A DNA stretch of 64,000 nt from the NCBI RefSeq assembly GCF_000238275.3, contig NZ_AHCF03000003.1, forward strand, positions 1,674,001 through 1,738,000, read 5' to 3'. Made by a program: the position numbers and the translations under genes. The notes under the pieces were generated by a model that saw nothing but the letters and a program-made list of their open reading frames with translations, did no database searches and had not been told where the DNA came from. Every line of letters starts with the position of its first letter. Within the stretch, counting starts at the first letter, position 1. Positions 54,022-62,345 of this stretch are shown piece after piece. This stretch comes from Pseudoalteromonas undina (lineage in GTDB: Bacteria > Pseudomonadota > Gammaproteobacteria > Enterobacterales > Alteromonadaceae).

Positions 54022-55515
54022 TTAGCTTTGCTTCATTGTACCCTGTTGTTCAAGGCGGGTATGCCAACTAAACGCTTCTTCCAAAAGATGAGGCGTATGG
54101 CCGCCACGTACACAGGCACGCTCGTAATAATCAAGCATGGCGTTGCGATAATCTGGGTGTACACAGTGCTTAATGACTTCAATTGCACGTTCGCGTGGTG
54201 CTAAACCGCGTAAATCGGCAAGGCCTTGCTCGGTTACTAAAATATCAACATCGTGCTCGGTATGATCAACATGGCTTACCATAGGCACAACACTCGAAAT
54301 AGCGCCACCTTTGGCAATTGATTTAGTTACAAACACCGATACATGCGCATTACGTGCAAAGTCGCCTGAACCACCAATACCGTTCATCATTTTAGTGCCA
54401 CATACATGAGTTGAGTTAACGTTGCCATATATATCAAACTCAAGTGCGGTGTTAATCGCAATAATACCTAAACGACGCACAATTTCAGGGTGGTTCGACA
54501 TTTCTTGTGGACGAAGTATTAGCTTATCACGATACTTTTCAAGGTTATTAAATACTTGTGAGTTACAACGCTCTGATAAAATAATTGAACACCCTGATGC
54601 AAAATTAAGTTTACCCGCATCAATTAAATCAAAGGTAGAATCTTGTAGTACCTCTGAATACATAGTGAGGTCTTTAAAATCAGAGTCTAATAAACCCATC
54701 ATGACTGCGTTGGCTATGTTACCAATACCCGCTTGTAATGGGCCTAAGTTTGCAGGCATGCGCTGTTGCGCTACTTCTTCTTTAAAAAAGTTAACTAAGT
54801 GACGTGCAATAGAGGCTGTGTCTGCATCTGGGTCGGTAACAGTTGAAAATGAGTCACTTTGATTGGTAAATACAATACCCACAATTTTAGCCGGGTCGAT
54901 TGGAATAGCAGTGCTACCAATACGGTCATCTACTTTCACTAATGGCACTGGCGTACGTGTTGGACGATAAGATGGAATATAAATGTCGTGCAGCCCTTCA
55001 AGCTCTGGCTGGTGTAACATATTAATTTCTACAATTACCTGTTTGGCAAAAATAGCAAAGCTGGCTGAATTGCCCACTGATGTTGTAGGTACTATGTGGC
55101 CTTCTTCAGTAATAGCTACGGCTTCAATGACCGCTACATCAGGCATCGTTAACTGATGATTACGTAGCTGTTCAACGGTTTCAGATAAATGCTGGTCAAT
55201 AAACATGACCTCACCGTTGTTAATCGCTTTACGTAATGTGCTGTCTACTTGAAATGGCATACGACGCGCTAACGCACCTGATTCAGTTAGTAGCTTATCT
55301 AAGTCGTTTCCTAATGACGCGCCCGTCATTAGGTTAATTTTCATTGGGTTTTCACGCACTCGCTCTGCAAGCGCACGTGGTACAGCTTTCGCTTCACCGG
55401 CACGAGTAAAACCACTCATACCCACGGTCATGCCGTCTTTAATAAATAAACTGGCCTGCTCTGCAGACATCACTTTGTTGTGTAAGTCGCTACGACGAAT
55501 TCGTTCTAATTGCAT
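54022..55515 (-). CDS. Acetyl-CoA hydrolase / succinyl-CoA:acetate CoA-transferase family
   Basis: This 497-residue protein belongs to the family that moves CoA between succinate, acetate or propionate. It shows VGMSGFTRAGEAKAVPRALAERV near the start, the region MYSEVLQDS that holds the catalytic Glu, and the C-terminal GTKMMNGIGGSGDFARNAHVSVFVTKS and HTEHDVDILVTEQGLADLRGL. Length and motifs agree with the succinate CoA-transferase type. It has its own terminator. I chose the ATG at 55515 with GGGG 8 bp upstream, over 55536. Substrate specificity cannot be fixed by motif. Confidence 0.9.
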   Translation of the reverse strand: MQLERIRRSDLHNKVMSAEQASLFIKDGMTVGMSGFTRAGEAKAVPRALAERVRENPMKINLMTGASLGNDLDKLLTESGALARRMPFQVDSTLRKAINNGEVMFIDQHLSETVEQLRNHQLTMPDVAVIEAVAITEEGHIVPTTSVGNSASFAIFAKQVIVEINMLHQPELEGLHDIYIPSYRPTRTPVPLVKVDDRIGSTAIPIDPAKIVGIVFTNQSDSFSTVTDPDADTASIARHLVNFFKEEVAQQRMPANLGPLQAGIGNIANAVMMGLLDSDFKDLTMYSEVLQDSTFDLIDAGKLNFASGCSIILSERCNSQVFNNLEKYRDKLILRPQEMSNHPEIVRRLGIIAINTALEFDIYGNVNSTHVCGTKMMNGIGGSGDFARNAHVSVFVTKSIAKGGAISSVVPMVSHVDHTEHDVDILVTEQGLADLRGLAPRERAIEVIKHCVHPDYRNAMLDYYERACVRGGHTPHLLEEAFSWHTRLEQQGTMKQS

Positions 55516-55902
55516 TTGGAACCCCTTAAACCCCATTTTTATTTGGCGCTATTCTAAGTATTTCCTTATGCTTCGTAAGCTAGACCTAAGTCTCATTTAC
55601 GCATTGTTGATATAAAAACATCGCGAAGCGTTTTAATTTTGTACACTTTATTACTTAACTTATTGGTGATAATAAGGTTAAAATAGTAAAAAACGCATAC
55701 AACTATTTAACTCACTGAGTTTAAAAACAAACAAAACTAATTAAAATCAACCATTTAAAATTTCAATCAGGAAGGTTGAAATTTTAAATTGTATAAAAAT
55801 TTAGCCGCGCTATGCGGAGCTTACAAAATAATAAACTGTTCATTCATTGGGCAGTAACCTTGTGAGGAATAGAATCCACAATTTAGGTATTAAGGAAAAT
55901 AC
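55516..55902. other. Intergenic region with a large inverted repeat
   Basis: Holds the divergent promoters of the CoA-transferase and PilZ-like genes. A perfect 14-bp inverted repeat with a 9-nt loop occurs at 55753-55789. No coding sequence is evident. Confidence 0.6.
55753..55789. repeat. Perfect 14-bp inverted repeat
   Basis: ATTTAAAATTTCAA (55753-55766) and its complement TTGAAATTTTAAAT (55776-55789) flank a 9-nt spacer. It may be an operator or an RNA hairpin for the PilZ-like gene 113 bp downstream. Confidence 0.85.
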
Positions 55903-56499
55903 ATGGATTTGTCTGACGAAGAAATTAACTTTTTATCTGGCTTATTTGAACCTAGTCAAAGTAGTGCATTAATCAATGAAACAAAGTTAACAGTACAAGC
56001 ATCAATACCAGAGGGTATTGCGCATTTACTTGGTCAAGCTAAATTAACCTTATTAGCAGAAGTAGCCCACTACCAACTATGGTTCCCACTTCAATTTAAA
56101 ACCGATGAATTAGGCCATTTCAGTACCGTATTAGAAGCCCCCGAAGTAATTGACACTAAAGGTATTCAGCGCAGCTGGCGGTTGAGCGAATTAAATATCC
56201 AAAGCCAAGGTTTTTGCATTGAATCTATATCTAGCACAGGAATATTTTTAAAACCCACATCAGTACACAGTGAGCTTGATGAGTTGCAGAATATGCAATT
56301 TATTTTACCCAACGAAGCGGCGATATCATTAGATATAGAGCCGGTTAGGCAGAGTAAGTGTGGCATAGCAGCAAAAATTAAACACATTCACCATGGTAAA
56401 GAGCAGCTAAGAGCGTATTTATTTGAAGTTCATAAACGTCAATTTTCAAGCCTATACCAGCTAGAGCACAAACAACAAAAATTGGAATTATCAAACTAA
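55903..56499 (+). CDS. PilZ-like domain protein
   Basis: This 198-residue soluble protein probably has a PilZ domain. It shows QRSWRLSEL (Arg90 and Arg93, resembling the RxxxR element) followed about 15 residues later by ESISSTGIFLKP, where SxSSxG stands for the usual D/NxSxxG. Because the arginine spacing and the first Asp differ, cyclic di-GMP binding is possible but not certain. The N-terminal half carries an additional beta-rich domain like YcgR-N relatives. It is followed by a strong terminator. Three other c-di-GMP-linked proteins lie in the window. Confidence 0.6.
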   Translation: MDLSDEEINFLSGLFEPSQSSALINETKLTVQASIPEGIAHLLGQAKLTLLAEVAHYQLWFPLQFKTDELGHFSTVLEAPEVIDTKGIQRSWRLSELNIQSQGFCIESISSTGIFLKPTSVHSELDELQNMQFILPNEAAISLDIEPVRQSKCGIAAKIKHIHHGKEQLRAYLFEVHKRQFSSLYQLEHKQQKLELSN

Positions 56500-56524
56500 A
56501 AAAGCCACACAATGTGGCTTTTTT
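56498..56524. terminator. Bidirectional terminator between PilZ-like gene and flavodoxin
   Basis: AAAAAAGCCACA and TGTGGCTTTTTT form a 12-bp perfect stem with a 3-nt loop; it serves both convergent genes. Confidence 0.92.
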
Positions 56525-56546
56525 AACTTATTTTATCGAGTGACTT

Positions 56547-57098
56547 TTACTTTAAGCGTTTGGCTATATCAGCTACACGTTCGCCGTATAAACGGGCCGT
56601 TTCTAAATCGCCTGATGGAATTGCAGATTCATCTGCATCAGTAGGTGATTGCACTAATACGCCAACTGAACCGCCTAAGTTATTGATGTCTTGACGAGTT
56701 GATTCCAGTTTATTGGCCGGTGGTAACCCTAGGCTTACCCAAATTCCACCATGTTGCGAAGCCAATGTTTGCATACTAATTAGAGTGACTTGTTTATCGC
56801 CATTTAGGCTGCCGCTATTAGTAAACCCGCCAAATATTTTGTCTTTCCACCCCATGGTAAACCATACTTTAGAGGTAGCATCAACAAACTTTTTAAACTG
56901 CCAAGGATATGAGCCCATATAGGTAGGTGCACCAAAAATAATGGCATCTGCATTGTTTAATGCATCCCAATCGGTGTCTTTTATGTCGCCATTCTCATCG
57001 ATTGCAATAAGCTGAGCGTTTGCTCCATCAGCTACAAATTCAGCCACTTTTTTGGTATGGCCATATCCCGAAAAATAAATAACCGCTACTTTACTCAT
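56547..57098 (-). CDS. Flavodoxin-fold NAD(P)H:quinone oxidoreductase (WrbA-like)
   Basis: This 183-residue FMN protein has the flavodoxin phosphate loop IYFSGYGHTKKVAEFV, the FMN-ring segment FGAPTYMGSYPWQFKKFVD and the GFTNSGSLNGDKQ loop. It resembles flavodoxin-family NAD(P)H dehydrogenases of the WrbA group, though it is shorter than WrbA by about 15 residues. It should reduce quinones or other acceptors by two electrons. Its ATG has AAGGAAGG upstream. It is monocistronic and unrelated in orientation to the neighbouring cyanophycinase-like gene. Confidence 0.85.
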   Translation of the reverse strand: MSKVAVIYFSGYGHTKKVAEFVADGANAQLIAIDENGDIKDTDWDALNNADAIIFGAPTYMGSYPWQFKKFVDATSKVWFTMGWKDKIFGGFTNSGSLNGDKQVTLISMQTLASQHGGIWVSLGLPPANKLESTRQDINNLGGSVGVLVQSPTDADESAIPSGDLETARLYGERVADIAKRLK

Positions 57099-57209
57099 GA
57101 ACCTTCCTTTTGTTGTGATTTAATAAACACGCTTTAAATATAGTATGGCCGCTAAAGTTAAAATCAACTAAGCAGTGTGTTTAATTAAATTAGCTTGCGT
57201 GGCATTAAA

Positions 57210-58916
57210 TTAAAAGGTACTCACTGCAATTTCTAAATTACTCACCGCACAGCCATACTGCGCAGCACTAATACGATGATATGCCGACTCAGGCGTGGTA
57301 GATAAACTAATAATAAACTCATCTTGCTGGCCAACAGCCGTTTGTTCTTGGCTAAGGCACATGGCTTGCGTTAAAGAGCGTAATTTTGCATCCGTTAAAA
57401 TGCTGCCAAAACGCTGAACTGGTAAAGGCGGTATTTTAATTGCTGGCAATGCTTGGCTAATACTGCGCTGACTTAAGGTAAAATCGTTATTTTTAATATC
57501 AATCACACTGCCCACAGGCCAGTAAGAGTAACTGTAGGTTTTAGTTTTAGTTTCAGCCTGAGCTTGCTCTGTTGATTTAACCATCACCACACCATTTTTA
57601 CCAATTACGGTCATTAAATTGCCAGCTTCAGATTTAATCACCACTAAGGCTGTGGTTTCGTCTACACCAAAACCGAATGTCGGCTGATCTTGGTTTGCGC
57701 TTAAGTCGTCGAGCAAAGTGCCTAGTCTTAATGTACGGTTTCGCTCGCTAAAGTGTGTATCGAGTACACCGTAACTAAATGTGCCTAAACCCCCAAAGCG
57801 GTTGTAAGTTAAACTATCGCTGTTTGAGCGTTCACTTGGGGCATCAATGGCTTGTGCGCCTTCTTTCAATGCCGACAAGCTAGTGCCATTGGTGATCATC
57901 ACCACATTCCCGGCGTGGGCTTGCCCACCACTTTGCACCGCGGTACCTGCACTTGTTCCAACAATAACAGGGCGAGACTGTAATGCTTTTGTCCAAGGGT
58001 AAGGCTGGTTATTTTCATCAAATAATACTTTTCGGGTTAAGCTTTGATCGCCACCATTAAACATCACACCGGTACTGTTTTTTATTAGCTCTACTAAAGC
58101 GTCGGTGCCTTTTTTACACAATTTATATTCAGCTTGTGTGCGATCAGGGTAAATATGTTCGCGTTGATATAGCCCCATTTCGGAGTGCCTAAGCGTGGTT
58201 AAATCATCACACTTGTTGGTGGTTATTGCTTTAGCAAGCGCAGGGGTTAATGCAAGCCATTGCGAATTTACATTAGGGAAGCTTAGTAATCCTTCGTAAA
58301 AATCAGCAGATTCATAAGGGTCTCTACTTGAGGCGGTAATGGCCAGTATACTCGGGTTGGAGTTATTAACTTTTAAACTACCAGATATAAACTGCAAAAT
58401 CTCTGTCGCCGCCGATTCGCTATTAAGCGCAGTATTTACCTGCTCTTTTAGTCGCTTGTTGTCGCTTTGGATTTGCGCTACTTCAAGCATATCTATTACA
58501 AAATTGTATTCTTGATCCGATAAACTATTGAGCTGTTTACTATCAATGTCACGCCATAGCCATAACAACTCTTTTTTCGATAATGTGGGCGATGACTTAG
58601 CCTGCATTGTTGCTAAATTTTTAATAGTGTTATTTTTAGCTTGGCTATTTTTACTGGGCCATTGTTGCTTTATTTGGCTAATTTTAGTGTGAGAGAGCGC
58701 AAATACATTATGCGTTTTACCCGAGATCTGAGTATTTTTTTCACAGTTTTCAGGGCTTAAACTGGCACATGTTGTGAGAGCTCCACCCACTAAAACAAGA
58801 GTTTGACTAGGCTCTTTTGCGCTTAACTGTAGCGAAAAAGCAATTAAAATTGAGTAAAAAGCGGTTATTATTCGCGATTTAACTAACCGCTTGTTTGGTA
58901 AATTTATTCGTTCCAT
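57210..58916 (-). CDS. Secreted cyanophycinase-like S51 peptidase
   Basis: Cyanophycinases are serine peptidases of family S51 that cleave cyanophycin (multi-L-arginyl-poly-L-aspartate) to beta-Asp-Arg dipeptides. The 568-residue protein has a probable signal peptide (about 1-33, ending LSA-KEP). Family landmarks include VLVGGALTTC at 41-50, MFNGGDQSL with GGDQ at 288-291, the nucleophile Ser322 in VGTSAGTAV, LDTHFSERNRTLRL with DTHF at 386-389, and GFGVDETTALVV at 415-426. It is much longer than CphB (about 270), with an insertion of about 150 residues between the first strand and GGDQ. Its divergent neighbours (TonB receptor, permease, isoaspartyl dipeptidase) support a scavenging role. Confidence 0.85.
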   Translation of the reverse strand: MERINLPNKRLVKSRIITAFYSILIAFSLQLSAKEPSQTLVLVGGALTTCASLSPENCEKNTQISGKTHNVFALSHTKISQIKQQWPSKNSQAKNNTIKNLATMQAKSSPTLSKKELLWLWRDIDSKQLNSLSDQEYNFVIDMLEVAQIQSDNKRLKEQVNTALNSESAATEILQFISGSLKVNNSNPSILAITASSRDPYESADFYEGLLSFPNVNSQWLALTPALAKAITTNKCDDLTTLRHSEMGLYQREHIYPDRTQAEYKLCKKGTDALVELIKNSTGVMFNGGDQSLTRKVLFDENNQPYPWTKALQSRPVIVGTSAGTAVQSGGQAHAGNVVMITNGTSLSALKEGAQAIDAPSERSNSDSLTYNRFGGLGTFSYGVLDTHFSERNRTLRLGTLLDDLSANQDQPTFGFGVDETTALVVIKSEAGNLMTVIGKNGVVMVKSTEQAQAETKTKTYSYSYWPVGSVIDIKNNDFTLSQRSISQALPAIKIPPLPVQRFGSILTDAKLRSLTQAMCLSQEQTAVGQQDEFIISLSTTPESAYHRISAAQYGCAVSNLEIAVSTF

Positions 58917-58952
58917 TATGTTACACTCATGTAAAAAATTATAAGAAATAAC

Positions 58953-58981
58953 TTGCGAGAGCGTCTCTCACTTGCTATAAA
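58953..58981 (+). promoter_or_regulatory. Promoter with palindrome upstream of TonB receptor
   Basis: TTGCGA, 17 bp and TATAAA form a sigma-70 promoter with likely start near 58988. The spacer contains GAGAGCGTCTCTC (58957-58969), an interrupted palindrome positioned like an operator and close to the divergent cyanophycinase promoter (TATAAT on the minus strand at 58943-58938). Confidence 0.6.
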
Positions 58982-59005
58982 AAAAAGGAACTTTAAAACG
59001 CGAGT

Positions 59006-59029
59006 AAGCTAGCACCCATTTGCTAGCTT
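59006..59029 (+). repeat. 9-bp stem-loop in TonB receptor leader
   Basis: AAGCTAGCA and TGCTAGCTT are perfectly paired around CCCATT. It lies near the start of the inferred 280-nt leader RNA and before the possible leader peptide. Confidence 0.8.
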
Positions 59030-59057
59030 TGTCAAAAACCTTTTTGGAAAGAGAATT

Positions 59058-59132
59058 ATGTTTAAAAAAGCAACATTGCTTACAACATATTTCTACTCAC
59101 CACACTACCTTTCGGAGTGGTTTGACGAGTAG
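59058..59132 (+). CDS. Possible 24-residue leader peptide
   Basis: An ATG with a good ribosome-binding site (GGAAAGAG four bases upstream) starts a 24-residue frame beginning MFKKATLLTT and ending LSEWFDE, with three Tyr, one His and several Thr codons. It lies inside the inferred leader RNA of the TonB receptor and is followed closely by a hairpin (CCTCAC/GTGAGG, 59139-59158), the arrangement of leader-peptide regulation. It has no similarity that I recognise. Translation is not proven, and no run of one regulatory amino acid is present. Confidence 0.4.
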   Translation: MFKKATLLTTYFYSPHYLSEWFDE

Positions 59133-59268
59133 CCCACCACCTCACTAATTTCTGTGAGGGGCTCAGCGTGTCATTTCACCATTGCCCTGTCTAAAAACCA
59201 TAATAATTAAAGCCTTAAGAAATATTAAACCTATTTCTGCGCGCTTAAAAAAGACAAAAGGTACTACA

Positions 59269-62205
59269 ATGTTTCGTCAACTAACTATTGCGGCCACAGT
59301 AAGCGCTTTACTGAGCCCTGTCACTTGTGTGTATGCACAAGAAACTCAAACTGATACCAACATTGAACGAGTAGAAGTAACAGGATCTCGCTTAAAAGGC
59401 GTTGATCTGGAAGGCACTATTCCACTAACCGTGTTAGACCAAGATGCAATCAAACGCTCTGGTGCTAATACCATTCATGAATTACTCAAAGATTTATCTG
59501 TATTTAAAGGCGGAAGCGGTACGTTCTCAACCTCTGAAAGTGGTGGTACGTCTACCTCTACACCAGCGGGTCAATCAGCAGCGAGCTTGAGAGGCATGGG
59601 GCCATCAGCAACGCTGACATTAATAAATGGGCGAAGAGTTGCGCCTAGTTCATTTGCTGCAGGTACTGAAAACTTTGTAGATGTGAATTCTATTCCTCTA
59701 GCGGCCATTGAACGTATTGATATTTTAGCCACCGGTGCATCAGCCGTTTATGGTGCCGATGCTGTAGCGGGTGTTATTAACTACATTTTAAAAGATGATT
59801 TTGAAGGCGCTGAAATCAATACTTCGTTTGCCGATAGCTTTGATCAACATGACGAAAGTAAAAAACAATTAAACTTAGTGTATGGTACAAAAATAGGCGA
59901 GAGTAACTTAACGGTATTTGCAGATATATATGACCGTAACGCTTTTAAAGCGACCGATCGTAATTACACGGCCTCTCCCTCTTTAGTGAATGGTTACTCC
60001 TATTTACCTAAGCTGGAGAACTCACCTAATATTTATTATTTCAGCAGCCGAGATGGTAACGAACTTCCATCACCAAACTGCAAAACCGAGTTAGTTACTA
60101 CTGAACTTGATGAACAAATTTGTGCTTACTACCCTAATCAAGATGATTACCTAGAAACGCCATTTGAAAGCCTTTCAACCGGCTTTATGTTTAATAGTGA
60201 GCTTGGTGGTCTACAATGGCATACTGACTTTTTTTACAGCCAGACCAAGGCAAAAGCGTACTCATCGCCCTCACCTATTAACCAAATTAATGACGACGAC
60301 GGCCCGTATGTTTTAGAAGACGCCTTATTTATTTACGATAATGCCGATGGTAGTAATGATTTATTAGATCAACTCTACATTGACCCATTTGATACCCAAA
60401 GTGGTCGAGAAGTGTATGGTTTTGCATTTGATGCGCGCTTTAATGCCCCAAGAACGGTGGAAGTAGAAACGAAAAACTTTCGCTTAGTAAGTAGCCTAAG
60501 TGGTGAAATTGGTGATTGGGGTTGGGAATCTGGTGTTACTCTTTCTCGCTCACGTTCAGAGCAAGAAGCGATTGCAGGGGTTTATAATCGCTACCAGTTC
60601 CATGGCGCGATTACAGGCGAGCTATGTTCAGACGGTACGCTGGCAAGTTATGACGGTACTGACTTAAATTGTGCATCTGGGGAGTTGCTACCTTTTTACA
60701 ACCCTTTCCTTCAAGGCGACGCCGCTAATGATGCCGTTTTGGCAACAGCGCAAGCTCGCCCAACACGCAGTGGAGAAAGTACTGTTTACGGCTGGGATGC
60801 TAACTTTAATGGTGAACTATTTACCTTTAACGACCTACCAGCCTATGCCTCATTTGGGGTAGAAGCACGACGTGAAGAGCTAAGCGACATTCCTTCGCTT
60901 AATTCACAAGCTCAAGCAGACAAAGACTACCTTGTTGATGTATTTGGCTTTGGCTCTAGCTTATCAGAAGCCGATCGCACTCAATATGCCGCCTTTGCTG
61001 AATTAAGTATTTCACTGAGTGAGCAAATAGAGCTACAAGCAGCGGGTCGGTACGATCATTATGATGATTTTGGTGGCACCTTTAATCCTAAAATAGGTTT
61101 GAGCTATCGCCCTACTGACTCGTTAGTTGTTCGTGGCTCATGGTCAACCTCGTTTAGAGCACCATCGTTAACGCAAGCAGGGGTTAAATTAAGAACCACT
61201 CGTTCAACATTTGATTGTGGCGCTAACCAAGCGGTTTCAGAACTATACTGTGCAGGTCAAGGTACTGAGGTCAGTGTTAATTCACTTGAGTTGGGTAATA
61301 AAAGCCTAAAAGCTGAAGAGTCAGAAGCCATTAGTGTTGGTTTTGCGTGGAGCCCAAGTGTTGATACTAACTTAACCGTTGATTATTGGCAGTTTGATCA
61401 CGAAGAAGTGATTGATACCAACATGACTGCAGTACTCGATCGCGCCATTACTGATGCATCACTGCGCCATTGCGGTATTGTCCCAGAAGGCGAGCAAGGT
61501 ATTTCTTACGAAAATGAGTTATGTGGTATAACCGATGGAGAAAATGGTAGCGGCTTAACAATCGAGCAAGATGGCGCTAATTTAACTGGAATTTTAGATA
61601 ACTATCTTGAAAAGTTTCCCCAACGTAAAGATGAAGAATACTTACCTTTATTCCGTGACCACGTCATTCAACTTGAAAACACTGGTACACAAACATTAGC
61701 TGGCATAGACTTTAAGTTTGATCATAGGTTTGTATTACCAAGCGGCGATTTAACCTTTGCCTTTGACGGTACTCATTACCTTGAGTTTGAACGTAATAAA
61801 CCGGGGTCTGACTCGTTAGAGAAGTTGGTAGGAACTTATCGTTATCCTGAAAATATTGCGCGTATGTCAATAGATTGGGAAGCGCAAAATTACTACCTTA
61901 ACTTAGGTGCAAACTACACCAGCAGCTACGAAGATGATATAGAAGGCCTGCGTAGCCGTGAAATTGATGAGCTAGATTCACTTGGCGTATTAGACTCAAA
62001 AGGTGAGCATCAGGTTGATGACTGGCTCGTTTGGGATTTATCAGCGGGTTACTATGTTAATAAATCGCTGACTTTGCGCGCGCGCATCAATAATATTTTT
62101 GATAAAGAGCCACCCACTCTTTATGGTTCAAGCCGTGGCTTTGATTCAATCAACCATAATGCCCTAGGTGCTAATTACAAATTAAGTATTAGTTACCGCT
62201 TTTAA
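59269..62205 (+). CDS. Large TonB-dependent outer-membrane receptor, cyanophycinase locus
   Basis: This 978-residue TonB-dependent receptor has a signal peptide (1-24, ending VYAQE), the TonB box-like IERVEVTGSRL, a plug domain with PLTVLDQDAIKRSG, LRGMGPSATLTLINGRRVAP and DIYDRNAF regions, and a beta barrel ending SISYRF with terminal Phe. Several cysteines (for example in FDCGANQAVSELYCAGQG) may form extracellular-loop disulfides. Its size and style match peptide- or polymer-importing receptors of Alteromonadales. I chose the ATG at 59269 with AAAGG upstream over 59182. It lies between the divergent cyanophycinase-like gene and the permease/dipeptidase genes, so beta-aspartyl peptides are the suggested ligand. 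Confidence 0.87.
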   Translation: MFRQLTIAATVSALLSPVTCVYAQETQTDTNIERVEVTGSRLKGVDLEGTIPLTVLDQDAIKRSGANTIHELLKDLSVFKGGSGTFSTSESGGTSTSTPAGQSAASLRGMGPSATLTLINGRRVAPSSFAAGTENFVDVNSIPLAAIERIDILATGASAVYGADAVAGVINYILKDDFEGAEINTSFADSFDQHDESKKQLNLVYGTKIGESNLTVFADIYDRNAFKATDRNYTASPSLVNGYSYLPKLENSPNIYYFSSRDGNELPSPNCKTELVTTELDEQICAYYPNQDDYLETPFESLSTGFMFNSELGGLQWHTDFFYSQTKAKAYSSPSPINQINDDDGPYVLEDALFIYDNADGSNDLLDQLYIDPFDTQSGREVYGFAFDARFNAPRTVEVETKNFRLVSSLSGEIGDWGWESGVTLSRSRSEQEAIAGVYNRYQFHGAITGELCSDGTLASYDGTDLNCASGELLPFYNPFLQGDAANDAVLATAQARPTRSGESTVYGWDANFNGELFTFNDLPAYASFGVEARREELSDIPSLNSQAQADKDYLVDVFGFGSSLSEADRTQYAAFAELSISLSEQIELQAAGRYDHYDDFGGTFNPKIGLSYRPTDSLVVRGSWSTSFRAPSLTQAGVKLRTTRSTFDCGANQAVSELYCAGQGTEVSVNSLELGNKSLKAEESEAISVGFAWSPSVDTNLTVDYWQFDHEEVIDTNMTAVLDRAITDASLRHCGIVPEGEQGISYENELCGITDGENGSGLTIEQDGANLTGILDNYLEKFPQRKDEEYLPLFRDHVIQLENTGTQTLAGIDFKFDHRFVLPSGDLTFAFDGTHYLEFERNKPGSDSLEKLVGTYRYPENIARMSIDWEAQNYYLNLGANYTSSYEDDIEGLRSREIDELDSLGVLDSKGEHQVDDWLVWDLSAGYYVNKSLTLRARINNIFDKEPPTLYGSSRGFDSINHNALGANYKLSISYRF

Positions 62206-62212
62206 CCACTTA

Positions 62213-62248
62213 GCCGCAAAGCAAACGCTTTGCGGCATTCCTTTTATT
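62213..62248 (+). terminator. Terminator-like hairpin after TonB receptor
   Basis: GCCGCAAAGC and GCTTTGCGGC form a perfect 10-bp stem around AAAC, followed by ATTCCTTTTATT. The T-tract is interrupted, so some read-through to the permease may occur. Confidence 0.65.
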
Positions 62249-62345
62249 ACAGGTCATGGCTACAGTGACACTGCCTATTAAGTGCTAAAGTACGTTTAAG
62301 CGTTTTTTACGCATCAACACAATGACCTTTTATTAAAGTGAAATT

